A stretch of DNA of 11,418 nucleotides from an uncultured Coriobacteriales bacterium. GTDB lineage: Bacteria; Actinomycetota; Coriobacteriia; Coriobacteriales; Atopobiaceae. The position numbers and the translations under genes are program-made. Position 1 is the first letter of the stretch, and every line of letters begins with the position of its first letter. This document shows, piece by piece, positions 5,335 to 11,418 of this stretch. The DNA lies in NCBI GenBank assembly GCA_946530775.1, contig CAMNAH010000019.1, positions 1 through 11,418 of the forward strand, in the 5' to 3' direction. The notes beneath the pieces are model-generated. The model made no database searches. It worked only from the letters and a program-made list of their open reading frames with translations, and was not told the origin of the DNA.

Positions 5335-7788
5335 ATGGCCCAGAGACGCAGATCAAACACAGCATCCAAATCATCGAAGGCAAAGCTGCCCTCTAAGCGT
5401 GCAACGCACGCTGCCGAGTCGGCATGGGATTCCACCAAGAACGATATCGTGGGCGTGGTCGTTGCCGTGCTCGCTGTGGCTCTGTTCATCTCGCTTATCA
5501 GCCCCTCGTCGGCCATCGTCACGCGCACCATGGCGGGTGCACTGACGAGCTGCTTCGGCGCAGGTGCCCTGCTCTTCCCGGTTGCCCTCTTCGTGTTCGC
5601 GACCACATTCTTCATCGATGAGGAAGGGCCCATCTCGGGCCGTGTGGCCATAGGTCTGCTCCTCATCGTGCTCGCCATCCTCGCGCTGCTCTCCATCAAC
5701 CTTCCCGAGGCCGAGCTCGCTCCCGACGCCGTCATCACACCCGGTATCCTCGAGGGCGCCGGCGGCTATGTGGGAGGCGGCATCGCGTGGCTTCTGCTCA
5801 AGCTCGTCGGTCGCGTCATCGGAAACGTCCTGCTCGCCGGCATGATCATTGCCGGCATCGTGGTGTGCGGCTTCTCGATCTCCGGCGCGGTTTCCAGGCT
5901 GCGCGCCAGCGCATCCGAAGCTGGAGAAGCCGTTCGCGAGCGTGCCGAGCAACGCCGCGAGGAGCGTGCCGAGCGTGCCGCAGAGCAGCGCGCGCGTGCC
6001 CAGGCGCAGCAGGAGGCCCTGCTTGCCAAATCCGACGAGGCGAAGACCTCGTTCATCGGCGAGCGCAAGACGAGCGTCCTCAAGCGCCGTCAGGCACGCC
6101 TGCTCGATCCCGAGCCCGAGCCTGTCGTGGCCTCGCTTCCCTTCGATGACGACCTCATCGACTACGGCGATACCACTCAGACGGTCGCCGAGGAGATTCA
6201 GGACATCAAGACAACGAAGCTTGAGCGCAAGCCCAAGAAGACGGAGGCCAAGAAGTCTTCGGTGCCCGATTTCCTCGCCGAGAAGCCCGCTTCGATCGCA
6301 CGCCCGGGCGATGGGGACGAGTCGTACCAGCTCCCTCCGCTCACCATCCTCGCCTCAAACCCCAACTCATCGCAGTCGGCCAGCTCCGATGACGAGCTTG
6401 CCGCGACGGCGCGCAAGCTCCAATCGACGCTCGAGGAGTTCGGCCTCACCTCCAAGGTCACCGGTTGGACGGCCGGCCCCTCCGTCACCACGTTCAAGAT
6501 CTCTCCTGGCGAGGGCGAGCGCGTGAGCAAGATCACCAACCTCGAGGACGACATCGCCCTCTCGCTCGCCGCTAAGTCGGTCCGTATCTTCGCACCCATC
6601 CCCGGTACCTCGCAGGTGGGCATCGAGATCCCCAACGAGAGCCGCAACTCCGTCTATCTCGCCGATGTGCTGCCCTATGCTCAGGACGGTCCGCTCGAGG
6701 CTGCCTTCGGCCGCGACTCCGAGGGCAAGCCCATCGTGGTTGACCTCGCTACGCTGCCGCACCTGCTCGTCGCAGGCACTACGGGCTCCGGCAAGTCTGT
6801 CATGCTGAACTCCATCGTCATGTCGATCCTCATGCGCGCCACGCCCGAGCAGGTCCGCCTTATCATGGTCGACCCCAAGCGCGTCGAGTTCACCGGCTAT
6901 GCGGGCCTTCCGCACCTCTATGTGCCCGTGGTCACCGAGCCGCGCCAGGCCGCAAGCGCTCTGCAGTGGGGCGTCACCGAGATGGAGCGCCGCCTCAAGG
7001 TGTTCGAGCACTACAAGGTGCGTGACATCAAGTCCTACAACAAGGTCATCAAGGGCGAGAAGTTCGAGGATTCCGAGAACAAGCCCGTCCACATGCCGTA
7101 CTTCGTCATCGTCATCGACGAGCTTGCCGACCTCATGATGGTTGCAGGCAAGGACGTCGAGAGCTCTATCGTTCGTATCGCGCAGCTCGGCCGCGCTGCG
7201 GGTATCCACCTCATCGTGGCCACGCAGCGCCCTTCCGCCGACGTCGTCACCGGCCTCATCAAGGCCAACATCGACAACCGCGTGGCGCTCTCGGTCGACA
7301 ATGGCATGAACTCCCGCATCATCCTCGACCAGACAGGCGCGGAGCGCCTGCTCGGCAACGGCGACATGCTCATCAAGCTCCGCGGCCGCAGGCCCAAGCG
7401 CGCCCAGGGCTGCTACGTCTCCGACGAGGAGATCGAGAAGACCGTCGAGTTCATCCGCTCCCAGGCTCAGGCCGACTACCACGAGGACATCCTCTCGCTG
7501 GTCGCCCCCGGACAGCCCGGCGCGGCGGGAGATCCCGAGAATCGCGATGATGATCCGCTCATCTGGGAGGCCGCGCGCATTGTCGTGGAATCGCAGTTGG
7601 GTTCAACATCCGGACTGCAGCGCCAGCTTGCAGTGGGGTACGCTAGAGCTGGACGCATCATGGATATGCTCGAGTCGAAGGGCGTCGTAGGACCTCCTAA
7701 CGGCTCGAAACCCCGTGATGTCCTGCTCGATGCCGACGGCCTTGAGGAGCTCAGGCAGGCCGAGGCGCAGTATCGGGAGGTAGAGTAA
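5335..7788 (+). CDS. ftsK: DNA translocase FtsK/SpoIIIE family
   Basis: FtsK is a hexameric, septum-anchored DNA pump that clears and aligns chromosome ends during division. The protein has 817 residues. The N-terminus is basic, followed by four or five membrane helices (about 37-57, 68-94, 102-122, 145-184). A charged linker (about 188-350) starts with an Arg/Glu/Ala-rich likely coiled coil (189-232). The motor includes the FtsK alpha-domain region from about 355, the Walker A motif GTTGSGKS (481-488), DPKRVEF (513-519), and Walker B VIVIDELADLM (591-601; Asp595, Glu596). It also has AQLGRAAGIHLIVATQRPS (616-634). A C-terminal gamma winged helix (about 740-805) with VGYARAGRIMDMLE and VVGPPNGSKPR should read chromosome polarity signals. 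The short linker makes it closer to SpoIIIE than to the E. coli protein. A GGAGG site at 5319-5323 lies inside the end of rnj, 11 bases before the ATG. No dif site or Xer gene is in the window. Confidence 0.97.
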   Translation: MAQRRRSNTASKSSKAKLPSKRATHAAESAWDSTKNDIVGVVVAVLAVALFISLISPSSAIVTRTMAGALTSCFGAGALLFPVALFVFATTFFIDEEGPISGRVAIGLLLIVLAILALLSINLPEAELAPDAVITPGILEGAGGYVGGGIAWLLLKLVGRVIGNVLLAGMIIAGIVVCGFSISGAVSRLRASASEAGEAVRERAEQRREERAERAAEQRARAQAQQEALLAKSDEAKTSFIGERKTSVLKRRQARLLDPEPEPVVASLPFDDDLIDYGDTTQTVAEEIQDIKTTKLERKPKKTEAKKSSVPDFLAEKPASIARPGDGDESYQLPPLTILASNPNSSQSASSDDELAATARKLQSTLEEFGLTSKVTGWTAGPSVTTFKISPGEGERVSKITNLEDDIALSLAAKSVRIFAPIPGTSQVGIEIPNESRNSVYLADVLPYAQDGPLEAAFGRDSEGKPIVVDLATLPHLLVAGTTGSGKSVMLNSIVMSILMRATPEQVRLIMVDPKRVEFTGYAGLPHLYVPVVTEPRQAASALQWGVTEMERRLKVFEHYKVRDIKSYNKVIKGEKFEDSENKPVHMPYFVIVIDELADLMMVAGKDVESSIVRIAQLGRAAGIHLIVATQRPSADVVTGLIKANIDNRVALSVDNGMNSRIILDQTGAERLLGNGDMLIKLRGRRPKRAQGCYVSDEEIEKTVEFIRSQAQADYHEDILSLVAPGQPGAAGDPENRDDDPLIWEAARIVVESQLGSTSGLQRQLAVGYARAGRIMDMLESKGVVGPPNGSKPRDVLLDADGLEELRQAEAQYREVE
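5938..5980 (+). repeat. Short direct repeats within the ftsK linker
   Basis: The 13-mer GAGCGTGCCGAGC occurs at 5938-5950 and 5962-5974, 24 bases apart, and a shorter copy GAGCGTGCCG follows at 5971-5980. The copies encode the Glu-Arg-Ala-Glu units of the predicted coiled coil (FtsK residues about 202-216). Spacing of eight codons suggests growth by slippage; length variation between strains would be expected. Confidence 0.6.
7775..7780 (+). promoter_or_regulatory. Ribosome binding site that favours a GTG start for rodZ
   Basis: GGGAGG sits nine bases before the GTG at 7790 and 18 bases before the next in-frame ATG at 7799. The spacing supports the GTG. The site lies within the last codons of ftsK, so translation is probably coupled. 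Confidence 0.7.
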
Positions 7789-7789
7789 C

Positions 7790-9394
7790 GTGGCACGTAT
7801 GAAATTCTCCGAGACGCTTAAGAATAGGCGTCATGAGCTCGGTCTCACCATCTCTCAGGCTTCTTCCGTACTCAAGCTGAAGGAGTCTGTGCTCATCGCC
7901 TTTGAGGAAGGCGACTTCGAGAATATGCCCAAGAGCGGCTATGCGCAGGGCATGCTTGCATCGTATGCGCGCTATCTGGGGCTCTCGCCGCGCGAGCTCG
8001 TGGATATGTATTCGGAGGAGCTCTACGAGTATATCCACGGCTCCTCCTCGCATGATCTGCGCCGCCGCACGCGCGATACGCGCTCCGGCCGCATCATCGA
8101 CGGCTACGATGTGCCCAATGAGAGCGAATCGAGGCCCAAAGCCTACGTGCAGCTCCAGTCCTACCTGCCTACGGCAGGCGGTCCCATGGGCGACTACGGC
8201 GCCTTTGCCACCACATCGGGCGTGCATTCTCGCTCGACCGGCGCTCCCGTGCCCACTACGACGAGTATTCCCGGGACGAATAATTATTCGCAGACCGGCT
8301 ATGTGGGAGGTCGTACCTACAATCCCTCATATACCACGGGGCGGCCTTCTCGCGCCACTTCCGCACGCAAGCGTTCGGACGGCGGTTCGCGTTCATCCCT
8401 CTCACGTGGCCTGCGTCGCGACGACATCACCACAAGGCGCGTATCTCGCGATCAGTTCATCGATGACAGGGCTTTCGATGATGAGGCCGTTCCGTATGAG
8501 GCCGCTGCATCCGAGCAGGGGAGAAGGTCTTCCCACGGCATCGCCTCTCTCGAGCGCCCCAATGTCGACCGCACGCGCCTGCGTGGGCGCGATCCCTATG
8601 CCCGCAATCCGCGTCCGTCATCGTCTGGCGGTATCGTCGGTGGGATCATCGACTGGTTCAGCGACTCTCGACATGCGCTTTTCGCCGTTATCGCAGCGCT
8701 CGGACTCGTTCTCACGATCATCGTCATCTCGTCGATCAGGGGATGCGTTGCCAGCGATCGTAGCGAAGACGAGGTCGAGCGCACCGTAGGCGTGACGCCT
8801 GCCCAGACGTCCGACACGTCCACGCAAACAAACACGGGACAGAACGCTGCGACCTCGACAGGCGCTAGCGAGCAGGTCCCCATCGAGATCACCACGCCCA
8901 CCGCACCCTCGGTCGTCATGGTCAAGGTGAGCGTTGCCGAGGGTCAGGTGTCGTGGCTCGAGATCATCTCGGATGGCGAGAGCATCATCGCCGATACGGT
9001 GAACGGCCCCTGGGAGCAGACCTTCGATGTCAAGACCCAGCTCGTTGTTCGCGCGGGTGACATCTCCGCCGTAAGCGTCTTCGTGAACGGCGAGCAGCAG
9101 CAGTTCGAGATGAAGTCCTCGGGCGTCGGTACCATCACCGTCGATGGCCCTCCGCAGACCGAAGCCGATAAGGCCAAGGCAGAGGGTACGGAAGGCGAGG
9201 ATGGCGAGAAGACCGACGAGGAGAGCGAAACCGAGTCGCCCGAGCCCGGCTCCAAGAACTCCGATGGCGACGAGTTTGTCACCACCTATGATGGTTACGA
9301 TATTTATCAGGATAAGAACGGCGTCATGTACTTCATCGACGAGGAGACGGGCGCGAAGTACAACGCAGCCGACGGCACGCCCTACACCGGGTAG
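7790..9394 (+). CDS. rodZ: RodZ-like helix-turn-helix membrane protein with C-terminal extension
   Basis: RodZ-type proteins link a cytoplasmic HTH domain to the cell-wall machinery; in rods RodZ binds MreB, but no mreB is seen here. The 534-residue product starts with GTG one base after the ftsK stop. Residues 5-75 form an HTH_25 domain (LKNRRHELGLTISQASSVLK; MPKSGYAQGMLASYARYLGL). A long Ser/Arg/Gly/Pro-rich, probably disordered cytoplasmic segment (about 85-290) follows. One membrane helix lies at about 296-316 (LFAVIAALGLVLTIIVISSI), then a Thr/Ser-rich outer linker. Residues about 375-452 (VSWLEIISDGESI; VFVNGEQQQFEM) fit the DUF4115 RodZ C-terminal domain. Unusual is what follows: an acidic Lys/Glu/Ser linker (453-494) and an aromatic, acidic tail (495-534, including YDIYQDKNGVMYFIDEETG). 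I do not recognise the tail. The total is much longer than RodZ of E. coli (about 337 residues) or YmfM of B. subtilis. Position before pgsA matches ymfM. Confidence 0.85.
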   Translation: MARMKFSETLKNRRHELGLTISQASSVLKLKESVLIAFEEGDFENMPKSGYAQGMLASYARYLGLSPRELVDMYSEELYEYIHGSSSHDLRRRTRDTRSGRIIDGYDVPNESESRPKAYVQLQSYLPTAGGPMGDYGAFATTSGVHSRSTGAPVPTTTSIPGTNNYSQTGYVGGRTYNPSYTTGRPSRATSARKRSDGGSRSSLSRGLRRDDITTRRVSRDQFIDDRAFDDEAVPYEAAASEQGRRSSHGIASLERPNVDRTRLRGRDPYARNPRPSSSGGIVGGIIDWFSDSRHALFAVIAALGLVLTIIVISSIRGCVASDRSEDEVERTVGVTPAQTSDTSTQTNTGQNAATSTGASEQVPIEITTPTAPSVVMVKVSVAEGQVSWLEIISDGESIIADTVNGPWEQTFDVKTQLVVRAGDISAVSVFVNGEQQQFEMKSSGVGTITVDGPPQTEADKAKAEGTEGEDGEKTDEESETESPEPGSKNSDGDEFVTTYDGYDIYQDKNGVMYFIDEETGAKYNAADGTPYTG

Positions 9395-9398
9395 CCTA

Positions 9399-9406
9399 AG
9401 AGGAGG
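9399..9406 (+). promoter_or_regulatory. Ribosome binding site that sets the yajQ start
   Basis: AGAGGAGG is a near-perfect Shine-Dalgarno sequence just four bases before the ATG at 9411. A nearer ATG at 9407 reads only three codons to a stop. A longer open frame in the yajQ frame from 9144 would run through the rodZ gene and has no protein character of the family. Confidence 0.75.
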
Positions 9407-9410
9407 ATGT

Positions 9411-9908
9411 ATGGCTAAGGATTCCAGCTTCGACGTCGTTTCCGATGTCGATATGCAAGAGGTTGATAACGCCTACCAGCAGACGGTGCGCGAGCTGTCG
9501 CAGCGCTACGATCTCAAAGGCGCAGGCGCCACGATCGAGTTCTCGCGCAAGGACGGCAGCTTCCTCATCACCGCACCCTCCGACTTCGTCGCGGGCCAGG
9601 TTGTCGACGTGCTCGGCTCCAAGCTCGTGCGTCGCGGCATCGACCTTGCTGCGCTGCGCATGGACAATCCCCAGCCTGCAGCCGGCATGTCGGTGCGCCA
9701 GTCGGGTCGCATGGTGCAGGGCATCGACGCCGATACCGCAAAGCGCATCTCGAAGGATATCCGCGACACCAAGCTCAAGGTCAAGGCAACCATCGAGGGC
9801 GATAAGCTCCGTGTGAGCTCCGCCTCCAAGGACGCCCTCCAGTCTGTCATCGCGTTTCTCCGCGAGCAGGACTACGGCCAGCCGCTCCAGTTCACCAACT
9901 ATCGTTAG
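9411..9908 (+). CDS. yajQ: YajQ family nucleotide-binding protein
   Basis: The 165-residue cytoplasmic protein belongs to the YajQ (UPF0234/DUF520) family, which has two ferredoxin-like folds. Members have been reported to bind nucleic acids, nucleotides and, in Xanthomonas, cyclic di-GMP; the role in this lineage is not established. Family hallmarks are SSFDVVSDVDMQEVDNAY at the N-terminus (5-22), RYDLKGAGATIEF (32-44), VRQSGRMVQGIDADTAKRIS (95-114), IRDTKLKVKATIEGDKLRV (117-135) and the ending DYGQPLQFTNYR (154-165). The length is normal, and no residue change stands out. It follows rodZ by 16 bases and precedes rimO by ten, so it is inside the same transcript. Because the YajQ family is found mainly as single genes, the steady neighbours here are a possible clue to function (inference). 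Confidence 0.95.
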   Translation: MAKDSSFDVVSDVDMQEVDNAYQQTVRELSQRYDLKGAGATIEFSRKDGSFLITAPSDFVAGQVVDVLGSKLVRRGIDLAALRMDNPQPAAGMSVRQSGRMVQGIDADTAKRISKDIRDTKLKVKATIEGDKLRVSSASKDALQSVIAFLREQDYGQPLQFTNYR

Positions 9909-9918
9909 GCATATCACC

Positions 9919-11238
9919 GTGCGGATTCTCTACATCACATTGGGCTGTGCTAAAAACGAGGTCGACACCGACCGCATGCGCGCCCTGCTTACCTCCGCAG
10001 GCTATGGAGAAGCCTACGAGGTACAGGACTCCGATGCCGTCATCATCAATACGTGCTCGTTTCTCGCTTCGGCGACCTCCGAGTCGATCGAGACAACACT
10101 CGAGCTTGCCGACGAGATAGCGCAGGGCGTGCGATCCGTGCCCATCATCATGTGCGGCTGCGTGCCCTCGCGGTACGAGGGCGAGCTCGCATCCGAGCTT
10201 CCCGAGGTCGCCGCTTTCGTGCGCCATGACGAGGAAGATGGCATCGTCGACGTGGTCGAGAAGGTTCTCGGCATCGCAGACGCGCCCTGCGGCACACCCC
10301 GCGTGCTCCGCACGGTTCAGGGCTCGAGCGCTTTTATCAAGATCTCGGAAGGATGCAACAGGTTCTGCTCCTTCTGTGCGATTCCCTATATCAGGGGCCG
10401 CTATTACTCGCGTCCGCTCGACGAGATCCTCGATGAGGCGCAGTCGCTGCTTTCGGGCGGCGTTCGCGAGCTTGTCCTTATCGGACAGGACACGGGCGTG
10501 TGGGGAAGCGACTTCGCCGAGCGGTCCTCGCTCGCCGAGCTGCTCGTTGCCCTCGATGCCGTGGCAGCGCCGTATGGCGCCTGGGTTCGCGTGCTCTATC
10601 TCCAACCCGAGGGCATGACCGACGAGCTCATCGCCGCCATTCGCGATCTGCCGACCGTGCTTCCCTATATCGATATCCCCATCCAGCATTGCTCGGTGGA
10701 TGTCCTTCGCGCCATGAACCGCAAGGGGTCTGCGCCTGAGCTGCGTGAACTCTTCGCACGCCTGCGCGAGGAGATCCCCGGTATGGTGCTGCGCACGACT
10801 GCCATGGCGGGCTTTCCCGGCGAGACGCAGGAGCAATCCGACGAGCTTGCCGCATTTCTCGAGGAGCAGTCGTTCGACTACTGCTCCGTCTTCGCGTTCT
10901 CTCCCGAGGACGGCACCCGTGCGGCCAAGCTTCCCAACCAGATTGGCGACGACACGAAGCTCGAGCGTACGCAGCGCCTCATCGACATCGCCGAGAGATC
11001 CGGCTTCTCCGCCACAGCCTCGCATGTCGGGGAGACGTGCGATGTCATAATTGATGGCGTCGAGGAGCTTGATGATGGCGAATTCGAGCTCATCGGGCAT
11101 GCTTGGTTCCAAGCACCCGATTCGGATGGCGTCGTCCATATCGAGGAGGGCGAGGCATCGGTGGGCGAGATCGTCAAAGTTGAGCTCATCGATTCGTTCT
11201 GTTATGAGATGATCGGACATATCGTCCGAGAGGGGTAG
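9919..11238 (+). CDS. rimO: Ribosomal protein S12 methylthiotransferase RimO
   Basis: RimO is a radical SAM enzyme that adds a methylthio group to a conserved aspartate of ribosomal protein S12, using two iron-sulfur clusters. The 439-residue product has an N-terminal UPF0004 domain with Cys10 (LGCAKN), Cys46 (NTCSF) and Cys81 (GCVPS), the ligands of the auxiliary cluster. The radical SAM motif is GCNRFCSFC (145-153; Cys146, Cys150, Cys153), followed by AIPYIRGRYYSRP. Further motifs are GQDTGVWG (189-196), VRVLYLQPEGMTDELI (223-238) and PYIDIPIQHCSVDVLRAMNR (249-268). A C-terminal TRAM domain lies at about 364-437. The LYLQPEGMTDELI wording and the IPYIRGRY form fit RimO rather than the tRNA enzyme MiaB. 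Start is GTG at 9919, ten bases after yajQ, with only a weak binding site, so it is probably translated by coupling. An extra Cys79 next to the Cys81 ligand is visible. Confidence 0.95.
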   Translation: MRILYITLGCAKNEVDTDRMRALLTSAGYGEAYEVQDSDAVIINTCSFLASATSESIETTLELADEIAQGVRSVPIIMCGCVPSRYEGELASELPEVAAFVRHDEEDGIVDVVEKVLGIADAPCGTPRVLRTVQGSSAFIKISEGCNRFCSFCAIPYIRGRYYSRPLDEILDEAQSLLSGGVRELVLIGQDTGVWGSDFAERSSLAELLVALDAVAAPYGAWVRVLYLQPEGMTDELIAAIRDLPTVLPYIDIPIQHCSVDVLRAMNRKGSAPELRELFARLREEIPGMVLRTTAMAGFPGETQEQSDELAAFLEEQSFDYCSVFAFSPEDGTRAAKLPNQIGDDTKLERTQRLIDIAERSGFSATASHVGETCDVIIDGVEELDDGEFELIGHAWFQAPDSDGVVHIEEGEASVGEIVKVELIDSFCYEMIGHIVREG

Positions 11239-11247
11239 TGGTTTTCC

Positions 11248-11418
11248 ATGCCGAGCGTCAAGCCAAAGCTTATGAATCCTGCGAATATCGTCACCATCTC
11301 GCGCGTGGTGTTCGTTCCCGCGTGGCTCGCCATCGCAGAGGCTTTCCCGGGAACCGATGGCACTCGCTTCTCCTGGGGCGGATTCCTCGTGTTTCTCCTC
11401 TATGTTGCCCTGTCCTTT
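11248..11418 (+). CDS. pgsA: CDP-diacylglycerol--glycerol-3-phosphate phosphatidyltransferase, N-terminus (3' truncated by window)
   Basis: Fifty-seven residues are present, running to the window edge. PgsA makes phosphatidylglycerol phosphate in the cytoplasmic membrane, the committed step to phosphatidylglycerol and cardiolipin. The visible part has the N-terminal family pattern NPANIVTISRVVFVPAWLAI followed by the start of a second hydrophobic helix (FLVFLLYVALSF). The catalytic CDP-alcohol phosphotransferase motif (DGxxAR) would lie downstream and cannot be checked. Assignment rests on this N-terminus and on its place after rodZ and rimO, where pgsA is common. The start at 11248, nine bases after rimO, has a modest GAGAGGGG site 12 bases upstream. 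An in-frame ATG at 11272 (MNPANIV) is an alternative with no better site. Confidence 0.82.
   Translation, partial: MPSVKPKLMNPANIVTISRVVFVPAWLAIAEAFPGTDGTRFSWGGFLVFLLYVALSF

Noticed and set aside
6367..7482. Minus-strand open frame of 371 codons opposite the ftsK motor domain
   Set aside because: Same reason: low stop frequency in GC-rich antisense sequence, with no domain and no binding site.
9892..11220. Minus-strand open frame of 442 codons opposite rimO
   Set aside because: It is the antisense shadow of RimO, which has all its cluster-binding cysteines; the shadow has no family features.

Overview
The window is a GC-rich chromosomal segment with nine genes, all on the + strand: the tail of one gene, seven complete genes, and the head of a ninth. 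The gene set (PNPase, RNase J, FtsK, a RodZ-like HTH membrane protein, YajQ, RimO, PgsA) and the absence of an outer-membrane context suggest a high-GC Gram-positive. Codon use and protein style look like a Coriobacteriia member (Collinsella/Olsenella-like). That placement is inference from recall; no database was searched.

Layout. (1) Positions 1-239 are the C-terminus of polynucleotide phosphorylase (S1 domain and a basic tail), ending at a strong intrinsic terminator at about 268-299. (2) Positions 390-3315 are a two-gene cassette: an AlgI-type MBOAT membrane O-acyltransferase and a membrane-anchored AlgJ/AlgX-type SGNH-like (DHHW) acyltransferase. It has a candidate promoter just upstream and a second strong terminator at about 3338-3377. 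Together they probably move acyl groups, most likely acetyl, across the membrane onto an extracellular glycan. (3) Positions 3378-3666 are non-coding, with a row of small palindromes and a candidate -10 box upstream of the next gene. (4) From 3667 to the end of the window runs a tightly packed probable operon: rnj (RNase J), ftsK (DNA translocase), a rodZ-like gene, yajQ, rimO and the start of pgsA. Gaps are only 1 to 16 bases.

The backbone pnp ... rnj - ftsK - rodZ - ... - pgsA matches, from memory, the order in Bacillus subtilis (pnpA ... rnjB - tepA - spoIIIE ... ymfM - pgsA - cinA - recA). This is therefore an old, conserved housekeeping neighbourhood. The O-acylation cassette between pnp and rnj, bounded by a terminator on each side, looks like the accessory part.

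I see no tRNA, rRNA, CRISPR array, insertion sequence or phage gene. The most unusual items are the cassette itself, an uncharacterised C-terminal extension on the DHHW protein, and an acidic linker plus aromatic 40-residue tail on the outside end of the RodZ-like protein. I did not find convincing evidence for a wholly new system.
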